Assembly (NCBI GenBank): GCA_022539475.1
Contig: VCMS01000051.1
Coordinates: forward strand, 62,001 to 126,000
DNA from: Gracilaria domingensis
Taxonomy: Eukaryota > Rhodophyta > Florideophyceae > Gracilariales > Gracilariaceae
Reading direction: 5' to 3'
DNA length: 64,000 nt
The notes below the pieces were generated by a model. It searched no databases. It was not told where the DNA came from and worked only from the letters and a program-made list of their open reading frames with translations. Both the position numbers and the translations under genes were made by a program. Of this stretch, positions 45,687 to 56,005 are shown piece after piece. The stretch's first letter is position 1. Each line of letters begins with the position of its first letter.

Positions 45687-48272
45687 ATGTCTACGGCCTT
45701 CGGCACCAAGCAAATCTCCGCCGACCAACACGCATCGCTAGCTGCTCCCGCTCGAGACCGTTCCATCACCGTCGACGATTTTATAGAGCAGCCGTTGCCC
45801 GCCGATCCGGAATCTGACTCCGACGCCGACGAAAACGAGCCCGCTGTCACCCCCGCCCAGAAGCGGCCTCGCTCACCTATTCGTCGTTCCAGCTCGGCGC
45901 TTTCTTTCGAGAGCGAGGCTGAAGAAGACGAAGATCATCCGCCACCGAAGACGCGCCGTACAAATCCCCAAGTCTCACCGTCTCCGCCATCACTAGCAAC
46001 AAAAGCTTCAGCAACGCCAACCGTCCCTCACCTGCAAATTTCAACCTCTCCTACCACAACCGCTCCGCGTGCGACGGCTTTTCTCTCTGGTCGCTCACCT
46101 ATCTCTCCCAAGGAAAGCTCTCCAGCTGCCTTCTTCAAGGTGAGCAGCGCAAAGCAGAAGCCGTCCAATCTTCCGCAACCTCTCAACTCTCCGAAGCTCG
46201 TTCCCAGCCCCCCTCCTCCGGCTCTGTCATCCTACATATTTCCGAGGTCACCGAACGCCCCACCTCTATCGGTTGACCCCTCGGCTTCCTCACACGGCGC
46301 TCCGCCACGCACCACCGCTCCCACCAAAAGGCCGGACTCGTCGTCGTCCGCCACAAATCCTGCCTCGTCTTTGAAACGAAAACCTTCTGGAACCCCTCCG
46401 GCCGCAACTAAATCCGCCCCGTTTGTTGACAAGTCTCGTGCTTCAGAGCCTTCCAATATCACTCTTTCCCCTGCCAAACGTTCTTCCCCAGCTGCCAGTC
46501 GTGCGTCGACCTCCCCCAAGCTCCCTGCGCCGACGGTTATTAATCTTGTCTCTTCAGACCCTGAACCCATTGCAGCTTCTCGGAAGACCTCGAGTCTGCC
46601 TCCATCCAAGCTTGCGCAACCATCGCAGCCGAAGTCTTCATCTGCTGCCCCCGCCACTTCCTCAACTCTCAAGGAAAATAATCCCCGTTCAGGAGAAAAC
46701 CCCACTGGAAGCGCTGCTCACCCGACGTCATCTTCGCGGCCTCAGCGCGAAACGTCTGATACAGTGCAGTCTGTGCCAGAGCGCAACCCACCGATGCAAC
46801 ATCCTGTTCCAGCAGCGTTACCACAAACCGGATCTGTTCACGCATCTCAACCAGAACAGACGATATCTGGACAGACAAACATACCCCCATTGTCACATGA
46901 TGGGCTTATCAATGTTCACATGCCGAAGCCTTCGGACGGCAGCGATTGGGATCGCTTCGTGTTCTTCAAGCACAGACCCCAACGTCATGATTTTGGAACG
47001 AACTGTTATCTTTCAGATTATTCCCCCTTTGCTGCGGTAGCCCCTGCAGTAGCAAACGAACCTCCTGCAACGCTTTGTGCGGTATGCGGTGGAGGTTCTA
47101 ATCTTGTCACTTGCGACGGCTGTGTTTGTGCTTTTCATGCGAAGTGCATGGCACCTTATCAAGTCGCAAGTCCCGTGTGGTATTGTAAGGGTTGTCGCGC
47201 AGCTGGGGTACCTCATGGCAACGCGGCTCCGATACCCGACCCGCCTTCTAATCTTTCTCTCGCTGCCCAGGCATTACATCGCCCTATCATAGATGCGAAA
47301 GAAGGCAACCCGATGGATTTGGTGCTGCATCCCTCTTTACTGACTCTGTTTCGCGACCATTACGCCGGAAACGATTGGCTTCAATGTTTCTCATGCAAGA
47401 GACGGAGAGTCGTTCCCAATGGAATACTCAGTGAGTCTGTTCAGATTCCTTTCCAATGTAACGGGATGTTTTGGTTGGCTGAGAATGAACAAAACTGTAC
47501 GTCACAAATGGACGCCAATTCGCAGCGAATTGAGCAGTATATTAACCGCCAAGCAGAACTGCGTGGTGAGCGAAGAAAGGCTCTTCTGGAAAGCTTTGGT
47601 GACGGTGCCGATGATGAGAGTGAGGGTTCTTTGGAGGACGATCCTTCAAACGTGAAGCTCCCCGCTAAACCGATTGTTCGTCTTCCGGAACAACCGAATA
47701 ACCCAGGTTCCAATCATGTAACGATTCCCAACGGAATTTCCGCGATGGCTGTAGCTCCCAAAACGACACCCCCACACCCGCCTAGCACGGAGCATGTGGT
47801 TTTACGCGAGAAACCCATAAGTGTTCAACAACCATTGCGGAAGGTTGCTACAGCTAATGGGTTCGCCCCTATGGAAGTGGATACGGACGTTCCGGAGCAA
47901 CCAAATCATTCAACAGCGGACCCCGTATCTGCTGTGAATGCAACTGCGACTATAACCACGCAACAACAAAGTGCCACTGAAGTCAAACCAACCACGGCAA
48001 GTGAAACGGCTGCAGCCCAGCCCAAAACAGAAGCGGCCAAGCAGGAAGACAGCATCGGTGGCTCTAATTCAAAAGCGGAGGACGTGCAGCAAGAACTGCT
48101 CATGTATATCGCAGAGTTGGAACTTGACGAGCCGATGGAAGATGCATTAACAGACCTGGCTTTATCTAACGACAAGACTTTGGCTCAGATTTACATCGCG
48201 TTCCGATCGAATAAGGACCGATTCAAACGTCAAGCTGTACGTTATGCAAAACGCAAGGCTAAAGCATCTTGA
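45687..48272 (+). CDS. PHD finger plus CW zinc finger chromatin protein
   Basis: An 861-aa protein starting at ATG 45687. The first 420 residues are disordered, Ser/Pro-rich with acidic patches. A PHD finger lies at about 470-515 (CAVCGGGSNLVTCDG, CAFHAKCM, WYCKGCRAAG), with the Cys4-His-Cys3 pattern intact. About 60 residues later is a CW-type zinc finger (NDWLQCFSCKRRRVVPNG, then FQCNGMFWLAENEQNC), which in known proteins reads methylated H3K4 through its Trp pocket. A disordered segment and a predicted helical end (LLMYIAELELDEPMEDAL) finish the protein. PHD-CW tandem readers suggest a histone-mark-binding role in the nucleus. I do not know an exact orthologue. Confidence 0.82.
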   Translation: MSTAFGTKQISADQHASLAAPARDRSITVDDFIEQPLPADPESDSDADENEPAVTPAQKRPRSPIRRSSSALSFESEAEEDEDHPPPKTRRTNPQVSPSPPSLATKASATPTVPHLQISTSPTTTAPRATAFLSGRSPISPKESSPAAFFKVSSAKQKPSNLPQPLNSPKLVPSPPPPALSSYIFPRSPNAPPLSVDPSASSHGAPPRTTAPTKRPDSSSSATNPASSLKRKPSGTPPAATKSAPFVDKSRASEPSNITLSPAKRSSPAASRASTSPKLPAPTVINLVSSDPEPIAASRKTSSLPPSKLAQPSQPKSSSAAPATSSTLKENNPRSGENPTGSAAHPTSSSRPQRETSDTVQSVPERNPPMQHPVPAALPQTGSVHASQPEQTISGQTNIPPLSHDGLINVHMPKPSDGSDWDRFVFFKHRPQRHDFGTNCYLSDYSPFAAVAPAVANEPPATLCAVCGGGSNLVTCDGCVCAFHAKCMAPYQVASPVWYCKGCRAAGVPHGNAAPIPDPPSNLSLAAQALHRPIIDAKEGNPMDLVLHPSLLTLFRDHYAGNDWLQCFSCKRRRVVPNGILSESVQIPFQCNGMFWLAENEQNCTSQMDANSQRIEQYINRQAELRGERRKALLESFGDGADDESEGSLEDDPSNVKLPAKPIVRLPEQPNNPGSNHVTIPNGISAMAVAPKTTPPHPPSTEHVVLREKPISVQQPLRKVATANGFAPMEVDTDVPEQPNHSTADPVSAVNATATITTQQQSATEVKPTTASETAAAQPKTEAAKQEDSIGGSNSKAEDVQQELLMYIAELELDEPMEDALTDLALSNDKTLAQIYIAFRSNKDRFKRQAVRYAKRKAKAS

Positions 48273-48616
48273 GCGTGTTCACGTAGAGATGTCACTCACC
48301 CTTCTTGCTCCTTGACTTGAGAGTGCGAATTAAACCAACGTTTATAACTAGAGGCCCAACGTACGACTCAGATTATCTGATGTGGCTTGCACGATGTGCG
48401 CTTTCATTAGCGCTCTGCGCCAGTGTTTTTCGACTAGAATTGTTTCAAACAGTTCAAACGCATTGCGACGAGGAAAGAATCCACTAAAACAAAAGTGCCT
48501 GAAGGACATGTTTTAGAGTTATACATTAACAGTCTCGTGGAGGACAGTCTGTGAGCTGCCAGCGGCTGTATGTCACATATGAGGAATACAAGGGTATTCT
48601 TTATGGTCTTCACCGC

Positions 48617-50176
48617 TTAGGAATCTAATCTCTTCTTGCGTTTCTTTTCTTTGCTCGAAGATTCTCGCTTGCGTTTCTTGTCTTTGCTTGATTTCTCTTT
48701 TTTGGACGAAGACTTCTCCTTCTTCGTTGATGATTTGTCTTTCTTCTTCTTCTTTTTAGGCTGATCTTCTGGTGTTTTCATAGTCACATCACCATCTCCC
48801 TTTTGCTCTGGAGTTTCATCTTCGTCTTCGCCCTCATCTTTCATATCCACATCATTTGAAGCAGGTTGCTCCTCTTCTAATTCCTTCACAGCCTCGTGCA
48901 TGACGTCAATGTTTTTCCGAGGTGCTTTCCCGCTTTCATAAAATCTAAGCCTATCTTCCACTTGTTCACGTAACTTTCGGCCAAATATGTCAGTTGTTAC
49001 CTCAGCAAAGCAATCCATGCGAGATGCAATTGAACATTTATTCGCCAAATACCTCGATATCCGGCCTTTGTTCTTCTGCTTTGCTTTTCCGATATATGTG
49101 GAGTGATAGAGCAAACCATACTTCGGAGTCTTCCCTTTCGTTTTCAAGGCCCGGAATAGAGCCTTTTCTGCGCCAAGGATTTGAACTGTGGATGCTGGGT
49201 ATTTGGCAAGAGAAGTAAGAGAACCTGCATGAGATATTAACCTTGCTCCTACCTGCTCACCAATCAGGGCGGCAAGATTCGGCGCGACAACCGACATCTT
49301 GGATCTTAGGTAGTTGTGTAGGCTTACACGATACTCCGCGAGCTGAACAACTCTTGAAGCGAACATATCAATGTTAACAAGATCAACATCTGAGATGTCT
49401 GCACCCATCGATGACTCCGCAGCGCTCACAACAGATCTTGCTTGATCTTCGTTCATGAGCACTTTATCAAGCTCAGGAACGGAGTCTTCGGAAAGGGAAG
49501 ATTTGTCGCGTATGATGCCAACTACTCGGGCGTACTGAATATTGTCTGGGACGACCTTGACGAGCTCCGGAAAATGCCAAGAATACCATTCACGTATACG
49601 CATCGCAAATGTGTTAATGTCCTTATCGAGCTGGTCCAGCAACGCAATAGACTGGATGATCATGTTATCTGCCTTGTGTACGTTAAACTTGACTTTGGAC
49701 CTTGAATAAGAATGAGCAAGACCTAACTGAGCCTTGATTGCATCCGTAGCCTTGAGACCACTGATAAAACGATCGAGATGCATACGGACACCGCGCAGCA
49801 ATTCATCACATTGTTCATCCGAAATAACTGTGATCTTAGCGCCAAGAGCATCGGATACCGAACTCTTCAGCTTTGGATCGCGATGAACCCCCAACTGCGC
49901 ATGCTTGGATTTGGATAAGGGCAAGTTCGTTTCCAAGAAGTTCTTCAGAAAATCCGAAACTGCGCCCTCTGATATGAGATTTACGTTCTCCAAAGCATGT
50001 TCTGCTGTGTTGAACGGAGCGAAGGCCTTGAGTTGAACCATTTTCGCGAACCGGGCGTATTCAGCAATCGCGGCCTGCATACTGTCTACTTGAGTTGCAA
50101 TGACGTCATTCTCTATTACTTCAAACAGAGAATAGCCCAGCGCGGACTCAAAAAGGAGAAAGAGAACCATGACCAA
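48617..50176 (-). CDS. NOP56: NOP56, box C/D snoRNP core protein
   Basis: A 519-aa protein starting at ATG 50176, or two codons later. The N-terminal NOP5NT domain ([20 protein letters not shown]) is followed by the coiled-coil NOSIC region and the Nop domain with the diagnostic block [20 protein letters not shown], then [20 protein letters not shown]. The conserved [12 protein letters not shown] and [20 protein letters not shown] follow. The C-terminal 100 residues are acidic then lysine-rich ([21 protein letters not shown]), as usual for Nop56/Nop58. GARLI-HAGSL with AEKALF and the position of FESA favour Nop56 over Nop58. It guides rRNA 2'-O-methylation with fibrillarin in the nucleolus. 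Confidence 0.95.
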   Translation of the reverse strand: MVMVLFLLFESALGYSLFEVIENDVIATQVDSMQAAIAEYARFAKMVQLKAFAPFNTAEHALENVNLISEGAVSDFLKNFLETNLPLSKSKHAQLGVHRDPKLKSSVSDALGAKITVISDEQCDELLRGVRMHLDRFISGLKATDAIKAQLGLAHSYSRSKVKFNVHKADNMIIQSIALLDQLDKDINTFAMRIREWYSWHFPELVKVVPDNIQYARVVGIIRDKSSLSEDSVPELDKVLMNEDQARSVVSAAESSMGADISDVDLVNIDMFASRVVQLAEYRVSLHNYLRSKMSVVAPNLAALIGEQVGARLISHAGSLTSLAKYPASTVQILGAEKALFRALKTKGKTPKYGLLYHSTYIGKAKQKNKGRISRYLANKCSIASRMDCFAEVTTDIFGRKLREQVEDRLRFYESGKAPRKNIDVMHEAVKELEEEQPASNDVDMKDEGEDEDETPEQKGDGDVTMKTPEDQPKKKKKKDKSSTKKEKSSSKKEKSSKDKKRKRESSSKEKKRKKRLDS

Positions 50177-50708
50177 AATTCCCTGGAATCACGCCAGCAA
50201 TTCCCCCAACGTAAAGCGAGCACTGGTGAGGTATGAAGAAAGGCGGTCGATATATCGAGGGAAGCTAATTGTGGCGCCGATTTTGGGGATAAGCTGTTCT
50301 CACGTCGTACTCGGTCGTGTGCGTTGTAATGATTCGCAAACAAGCCCTGAGCGAAGCTGAAACTGTTCAAGTTTGGTGCAATCGTGAGACCGAAGCGCGA
50401 GGCTCGAAGATGGAAACCTTTAGCGCTCTGGTGTCGATGGCGGATCACGAAGAGCCTGATTTCGTCGTCGGATCATCCAACTAGAAGAAATTTGTCTGAA
50501 GAGCGTTTCTTTTCGTAAAAATTTCAAAACCCCATTTTCTGCCAATCAGGGCCTCACACCATGATGCGACTCTCACCATGCGAGACATGAAGACATGGTG
50601 AAACTCAGAACTCCTTGCTGAGTCACAAGCGAGGCAATGCGTCGCAAGTTGAATTGGGCATGATATCTTACAAAGACAGTTTCTGCGAGCCAACCAACCC
50701 TCACTGAG

Positions 50709-51137
50709 ATGCAAACTTTGATCGCAGGCTTTCGTCGCATTGCGTCATCCATCCCTTCTCAAACCACCTTCGTTAGATACGCAACCAAGAAGGCAAAAGG
50801 CTCAAGCAACAATGGAAGAGATTCGGTCGGTAAAAGATTGGGACCTAAAGTGAACGACGGCGAATATGTTGAGACCGGGCATATCTTAGTGCGACAGCGT
50901 GGCACAAAGATGTGGCCTGGTATGGATGTCGGTTGCGGTCGTGATCATACTCTTTACGCGCTGACGAGCGGCATCGCAAGATTCTGCCGGGCAAAGCCCC
51001 AGAAAGGCAAGAAGAAGGGGCGCGTTTATGTCAGTGTAGAACCAGCACCGGAGTGGAGATGGAAGTCTATACAGCGCAAAATCAAAAGGCTGGAGATCGC
51101 GAGGTATCGCGGACCTATTCTACATGCCCCAAGATAG
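50709..51137 (+). CDS. MRPL27: Mitochondrial ribosomal protein bL27m
   Basis: A 142-aa protein starting at ATG 50709 ([20 protein letters not shown]), with a basic presequence ending near [13 protein letters not shown]. The bL27 core is plain: [58 protein letters not shown]. In bacteria the L27 N-terminal tail reaches the peptidyl-transferase centre. A C-terminal basic extension ([14 protein letters not shown]...) is typical of mitochondrial versions, and a plastid copy is normally separate. It is divergent from NOP56 across about 530 bp of shared promoter region. Confidence 0.93.
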   Translation: MQTLIAGFRRIASSIPSQTTFVRYATKKAKGSSNNGRDSVGKRLGPKVNDGEYVETGHILVRQRGTKMWPGMDVGCGRDHTLYALTSGIARFCRAKPQKGKKKGRVYVSVEPAPEWRWKSIQRKIKRLEIARYRGPILHAPR

Positions 51138-51405
51138 GTGTCTTCCGTTACGTCATCGAATCGTTGAGATCAAGTTTTTGCTACCCTTAATGTGAGTTTC
51201 AGATGACTATTGATGAGAGAGCAATGAGCGCATCTGAGGCCGGATAACAATATGGAATGTTTCTTTCGTTTTCATGCCGGTTCAGAGGGGCCGACGTGCT
51301 ATCGAAGTTGTTGTATCTCTTGAAAAGTGGTAAAGGAATGCTTCTGTCGGGAACTAAAAAGAATGCAACGAATACAATCGCGATTACACACAAGCAAAAT
51401 GCAAA

Positions 51406-52075
51406 TCATGTGCATAGTGCTTCGTGTGAAATATCTGAAGCATGGAACATGTCTGTATAGTAGACAGGAGGAAAAGCATCTTTTTTGCTAAACAAAGGAT
51501 TTCCCGGGGCATCGATGCTCTTTTTTGTATTGAAAGAACTTCCCCAGTCTTCACGTTTCAATCTTGCTTCTAGAAATGAACCGAAGACCAGCAAACGACA
51601 CAACTTTCTCCAGCGAAGACGACTTCTGCCTGCGGGTCGTTGCTCTTGTATATCTGAAGCCTCTTCTTTGGTCCCCGCACATCAAGAATCACAACCGATC
51701 GCCGAGCAAGAATCGAATGCAACAGAAGTTGACCGATGTCTGGTGCCCACGGCTCGCGCAGCATCGAGTCGATGCCATCGACCACACATACTGTACGGGC
51801 TGCGAAATTGAGCAATTTGATCTGTCCAATAAAATTCGTTAACATTCCCGCGAACACAGGTTTCGTGCATGTGGTGATGTCTCCCTTTGACCTTCTTTCG
51901 GGAGACGCTGGTCGCGAACAGGCTGCAAAAGACCGAAACAGAAAGTGTCCCTGTCTTAGTTGTCGCGACAGGCTCCCATTCAGCACCTATTTTCGATCGC
52001 GCTGAACTAACTGCGATAACGACGCCTCAATTCACTTCGGTACTTCCAGTGTTCAGAATCGCACCCTCGGGTTAG
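51406..52075 (-). CDS. Probable spliced gene, exon structure unresolved (weak PSMG1/PAC1 resemblance)
   Basis: Three adjacent minus-strand segments read like protein but in different frames: about 52040-51985 (VVIAVSSARSK), about 51932-51575 (MLTNFIGQIKLLNFAARTVC, VVDGIDSML, QLLLHSILARRSVVILD), and about 51600-51409 (LLVFGSFLEARLKRED ... SKKDAFPPVYYT). A strong acceptor (pyrimidine run ending ttttgcag) stands just before the second segment, with a ctaag branch-like site upstream. The order of a beta strand, then a VVxDxIxS-type strand, then a helix loosely recalls proteasome assembly chaperone 1. I could not find a fully consistent set of introns, and an opposite-strand reading also has a 62-codon frame, so this stays tentative. 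Confidence 0.3.
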
Positions 52076-52156
52076 AAAACCAGCGTCCCGCAATCCTGGA
52101 ACAGCAGCCATTTTCTTTCATTGATACCTCTTTACAAAGGCTATTTGCGTACAAAC

Positions 52157-52654
52157 ATGCCGGGCTCCAAGGCATATCCCATGGTGGAGGTACGTACCCG
52201 GCATCAAGTGCACTCTACAAACTCAACAATAGTATTTAAAGATTTCTAATACAACTCTACAATGCCTATCATCCCGTTCTCACAGGTGGCACGGCATACG
52301 TCAAGCTCGTCGTGTTGGATGGTGATTGACTCCAAAGTCTATGACGTCACAAGCTTTCTTCTGGAGCATCCAGGCGGAGAAGATATCCTTTTAGACTCCT
52401 CCGGTCGTGATGCCACAAGAGAATTTGAAGATGTAGGACATTCATCGGATGCCCGCTCGCAACTAGCCGAACTGCATATCGGAGACTTACGCGATCCAAC
52501 GCCTGAAGAAATTGAGCTGGCTGAACAAGAGAAACGCGAAAGGGGAGAGAGTGATGAGGCCCAAAAAGGCGGCGTTGTGGCTGCATTAGCGAAATGGTTA
52601 CTTCCTCTCTTCTTGGTTGGTGTCGCATACATTCTCCGCAAGTACGCCAAGTAA
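52157..52654 (+). CDS. Cytochrome b5, tail-anchored, two exons
   Basis: Hand-built: exon 1 52157-52189, a GTACGT intron (52190-52285, 96 nt, CAG acceptor), exon 2 52286-52654, giving 133 aa. The join reads MPGSKAYPMVEVARHTSSSS then CWMVIDSKVYDVTSFL, the expected b5 opening; the in-frame ATG at 52262 lies in the intron. Heme ligands are in HPGGED and in the second motif FEDVGHSSDAR. The C-terminus is a hydrophobic anchor (AKWLLPLFLVGVAYILRK), so the protein sits on the ER (or outer mitochondrial) membrane facing the cytosol and donates electrons to desaturases and hydroxylases. It converges with the next gene, 17 nt away. Confidence 0.93.
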
Positions 52655-52671
52655 AGTGAAGCTTTTACGTC

Positions 52672-53574
52672 TTATGTCGGTTTGGTATCCATACTTGCAA
52701 ACATGTTCTGCACATCCGCCTTGGTCACGATGTAGTCCTTTGGTTTCTCCTCCATGAATGACGCTAACGAATTCTTTACGTGATCTGCGAAGCGTCGATA
52801 ACCCGACGCCACTTGCGCCTGGACGTGAGGTGGGAGTGAATTCAGTATCTGCAAATCTGCTTCCTCGCTCAACCCAGCACCTTCTACGGCAGCGGAAACC
52901 TCGTTCGCATATTGTTCAAGCGAGACGAGCTGAGCTTTGTCTTCAGCGCTTGTTTCGGCTTGCTTGTTCTCCGCGTTTTCCATTCGCCACTCCAATTCGC
53001 CCTTGTTCACGTCGTCGAGCTGTGAGAGATCAACAAGACAGTCATGTGATATGAACGCCACGGTTGCGGTATCTTCCCCAAACTCTTGAAACGCATCATA
53101 AAGCAAAACAAAAACCTTTTTGTCGGCGTGTTGTGGACACTTTGATCCAACGGTCTCACTCAGGCAATCCTGAACTGTAGCGCCCCACCATCGTATGAGT
53201 GTCTGCGGACCTCCAGTGTCTGTATCAACCTCCATTTTATCAGCTTCTTCGGGGTCATAGTCAACACGCCATAAAACCTCAATCCGGCTCCCAATAGGAG
53301 GGGCGATCACTTTCTGGATACAGCTCGTATCGGAGGGTGTAGTGTCACACGAGGGCTGCTTCTCCACTGCCTTTTCGTCAGTCGAGGGAGGGTGTGACGA
53401 ACCATTTTTCACATCTGTGGGCGATGGCATGCGGGTCGATGAGTCTTTGTTGGGTGTAGTGTTGACGGTTTGCACGGAAATCTCGGCAGGCTTAGTGCAA
53501 AGCAAAGGCACAGCTTGCTTCTCTGGCTCTCCGGAGATATGCGGCGTCTGACTTGGGCTGTTGGGTAAGCTCAT
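52672..53574 (-). CDS. Uncharacterised protein with a Tudor-like segment
   Basis: A 300-aa protein starting at ATG 53574. I do not recognise it. Residues 1-85 are disordered, Ser/Thr/Pro-rich. From about 90 to 190 a compact beta-rich part reads like a Tudor/agenet barrel: PIGSRIEVLWRVDYD, LIRWWGATVQDCL, KKVFVLLYDAFQEF, ATVAFISHDCLVDL. That is, a strand, a W-W aromatic pair, then the D-strand and a final hydrophobic strand. The C-terminal third is helical (EEADLQILNSLPPHVQAQVA). A chromatin or RNA-binding adaptor role is a guess. No signal peptide or membrane span. Confidence 0.65.
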   Translation of the reverse strand: MSLPNSPSQTPHISGEPEKQAVPLLCTKPAEISVQTVNTTPNKDSSTRMPSPTDVKNGSSHPPSTDEKAVEKQPSCDTTPSDTSCIQKVIAPPIGSRIEVLWRVDYDPEEADKMEVDTDTGGPQTLIRWWGATVQDCLSETVGSKCPQHADKKVFVLLYDAFQEFGEDTATVAFISHDCLVDLSQLDDVNKGELEWRMENAENKQAETSAEDKAQLVSLEQYANEVSAAVEGAGLSEEADLQILNSLPPHVQAQVASGYRRFADHVKNSLASFMEEKPKDYIVTKADVQNMFASMDTKPT

Positions 53575-54814
53575 GGCGAGAGCAAACCAATGCGAAGAGG
53601 ATGCGGTCGAGGGCGGCGAAGAAAGGCGTCAAGGAAGAGACGCGCCCAGGTTTCGGAGTCAGCTGCCCTGGTCGGGAAATGTTAAAATCGATGACCTGGA
53701 AGCGAAGCGGTGTGTTGAGCAAGTAGGTTCTGTGCGAGCGAATGGAGGTAAACCGGCTGGAATCGCTTCACCAGACTTCCGAGGGCGCGAGGTGCAGTTG
53801 GGCTTCGCCTCGGAGGCAGCGCTTTCGGACAGTCTCAAAGCTTTCGCCTATCGGGGTCGTTCCCGCCATTGTGCGAGGCAAAACGCACGAACATCAGTTT
53901 TATCTTTTTGCAAATTATGATTTTCCCTCCAAATCCAAGCACCAGTCTACAGGACGGCTACGTGTGTGCCGGATTATACGAGAACACATACCAAGGGTAC
54001 AAAAGTCAGCTCTTTTCCATAAACGCCATCTTCGCACGTCTGAACTTCGACTCAAGTCGTTTGAGCTGGTGGAGATGTCCCACGTTAGTCCCAGCCAGTG
54101 AAGCTTTGCAAAACTTTGCAACGAGCGAATCGTTCGCTCTTTCATTCATTCGTTGTAACATCATAGATGTTGGTTGTATAGTTTGTTCATACAACCACTC
54201 TTCATCGCGGTGGGCAGAGAAAGCGAAACATATCTTCATTTTGAGAGCAGACTAGCACGAAAGGACCGCTTCGTGCTGCGCAGCTTGCCCTAGCAAGCCA
54301 CACACAGTCGTACCACCTGATGCCGACTGCTGCCTAGGTGGGTGCGGCGGGAATCAAACCAGGTGAGAGCCGAACGGAAGTAGGGCAGAGCTGGCGGTGC
54401 ACAGTGTGGCCGAGGTCGGTGGTGGTGGGAGCAAGGGTTCCTGTCTTTATGTGACTTCTGCGTTTGCCTGCCTTCTGTGATCCGATTCGGTTTGCTCCGC
54501 GATAAATCCTCTTCTACATCCCTTGGAATTCTAGTATCTGTGACCTCAAAGGTTGAAAGGGCTGCGTTTATGTGCATAACTCTATGACCCCATCCTGAAA
54601 GTCATCTCGCATCTGTGCAGAACATCTTCCAGCAATCAAGCAGGAGACGAAAGCATAGCAGTGTAGGTGTCTACCATTTAAGCTTCTAACATTGAAAGAA
54701 GGCGTTGTTGGGGTTGAGCGTGAACTGAATATGTGCACGGCAGCAGCTTTCATTTCGTTCTGTCCGATTACGAGAAACCAGTCACCTTTAGTCGGTAATG
54801 GAGCGCGATGCAAC
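53575..54814. other. Intergenic, no gene recognised
   Basis: About 1.24 kb. Frames on both strands are short and patternless. A minus-strand ggtttgattcc near 54350 resembles a tRNA B box, but no matching A box or cloverleaf can be drawn. The frame of the following gene is open from about 54692 with another in-frame ATG at 54731. Confidence 0.45.
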
Positions 54815-55474
54815 ATGGAACCCATCAAAAGGAGTGGAAGTATACGCCTCCCATGCGGAAGAACGCAGTTGATAATAGGCGGTATATCTAGCGTTCTCGG
54901 GCCATTGTTGGATAACTATCACTCACAGTTTCAGGTGCTTCGATACGAGCATCCCATAGAACTCGACTTCGGCTTGTTCGGAGCACACTTGCACGTGACA
55001 ACAGCTTGGTTTACATCTCCCTTGTTCGTGATTGCCGGGTTGATCATCACAAACGGCGTGGCGTGGCTCGACAGCTTGTTTGGCAGAAGTGACAGAGCGG
55101 AACGCATGACCATTCCGAAAGCATTAGCCACCGTGTGTATGTTTTGTAGTATTTATTATCTGTCCGGTGCAATATCACAGACTGAAGTGAAGCAGTATGC
55201 ACTGTGGATACTGACTGCTATGGGGTTGATGGAGTGGTACTTCATGGATGGCAGCGTTGCAGGCATGATGATGGGCGCGCTCACAGCAGTATGCGGCCCG
55301 TTGATAGAAGTGGGGTTGATCAACATTGGAAATTTATACTCGTACAAGGAGTGGGATGTGGTCGGCATTCCATGGATGATCGTGGCGGTTTACTTTGCAG
55401 GCGGACCTGCGGTAGGGAACTTGGCACGAGCAGTAGATGCAGCGGTATGCGACAAGAGTGAACGCATTAGTTAG
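54815..55474 (+). CDS. INSIG-like multi-span ER membrane protein
   Basis: A 219-aa protein if started at ATG 54815 (MEPIKRSGSIRLPCGRTQL); ATG 54731 would add 28 residues. About six hydrophobic spans are visible. The second half follows the INSIG pattern: a WYFMDGSVAGMMMG segment at the place of W-W-x-FDRSRSG in animal INSIG, then PLIEVGLINIGNLY, then the signature IPWMIVAVYFAGGPAVGN with a following L-A-R. INSIG proteins hold SCAP and HMG-CoA reductase in the ER in response to sterols. SCAP/SREBP control is not known from algae, so the partner here may differ. It converges with TRAP-gamma, 9 nt away. Confidence 0.7.
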   Translation: MEPIKRSGSIRLPCGRTQLIIGGISSVLGPLLDNYHSQFQVLRYEHPIELDFGLFGAHLHVTTAWFTSPLFVIAGLIITNGVAWLDSLFGRSDRAERMTIPKALATVCMFCSIYYLSGAISQTEVKQYALWILTAMGLMEWYFMDGSVAGMMMGALTAVCGPLIEVGLINIGNLYSYKEWDVVGIPWMIVAVYFAGGPAVGNLARAVDAAVCDKSERIS

Positions 55475-55483
55475 AAGTTTCAT

Positions 55484-56005
55484 TTACTCTCCAATCGCCT
55501 TTAATGCGGACTTGGAATTGAACAAGGCTAACGACGCCGCTGCCGCCGCAGAAACGAGCAAGTTCAGGTCGCCACTGAGCTTGTCAGAAAGCATGTACAA
55601 CCCAAGAAACGGGGCAACGACCATGAAGAGGCCATTGTTATAAGCGCAGGAGTACCACAAAGCGGCGCTGGAAATGCGCGATTCAAAGCGCGTCTTGGCG
55701 GTTTCAAAGCGATCCAACTGCCCCTTGAAGGCGCCCTTGGTGGGCGGCGGCGCCGTGCGTCGAATACGGGCGGCGTGCGCAAACGCAAGGTTGTGATACG
55801 ACATGGACAGAATCACGACGGACAGCAGCGCGCTGATTCCCAACGTGACCGGCGACGCATTGACATCGATCAGAAACACGCGCACGAAGAAGAACGACGC
55901 AGCGGCCACAGCCTCGACGGCAAACAGCACATACAGCAGGCGGCGCGCCACGGAAGGCCGGCGCCCAAAGTCCTCCAACAGCCCCTCAAACTCGTCGTTG
56001 GCCAT
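55484..56005 (-). CDS. SSR3: Translocon-associated protein gamma (TRAP-gamma/SSR3)
   Basis: A 173-aa protein starting at ATG 56005 (MANDEFEGLLEDFGRRPS). It has four hydrophobic spans (LLYVLFAVEAVAAASFFFV; LGISALLSVVILSMSYHNLA; LFMVVAPFLGLYML; LLVSAAAAASLALF). Between spans 2 and 3 lies a cytosolic loop with charged helix residues (FETAKTRFESRISSAALWYS). The C-terminal YNNGLFMVV followed by the final span with a Ser/Gly end matches TRAP-gamma (YNNTLFLVV in animals). It is a subunit of the TRAP complex beside the Sec61 translocon in the ER. Length is close to the animal protein (185 aa). Confidence 0.85.
   Translation of the reverse strand: MANDEFEGLLEDFGRRPSVARRLLYVLFAVEAVAAASFFFVRVFLIDVNASPVTLGISALLSVVILSMSYHNLAFAHAARIRRTAPPPTKGAFKGQLDRFETAKTRFESRISSAALWYSCAYNNGLFMVVAPFLGLYMLSDKLSGDLNLLVSAAAAASLALFNSKSALKAIGE

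Noticed and set aside
52262-52285. ATG at 52262 as the cytochrome b5 start
   Set aside because: The exon 1 plus GTACGT intron model gives a much better N-terminus that matches the family; 52262 falls in the intron.
54285-54365. Possible tRNA on the minus strand near 54350
   Set aside because: A B-box-like ggtttgattcc is present, but no A box, anticodon stem or acceptor stem can be drawn.
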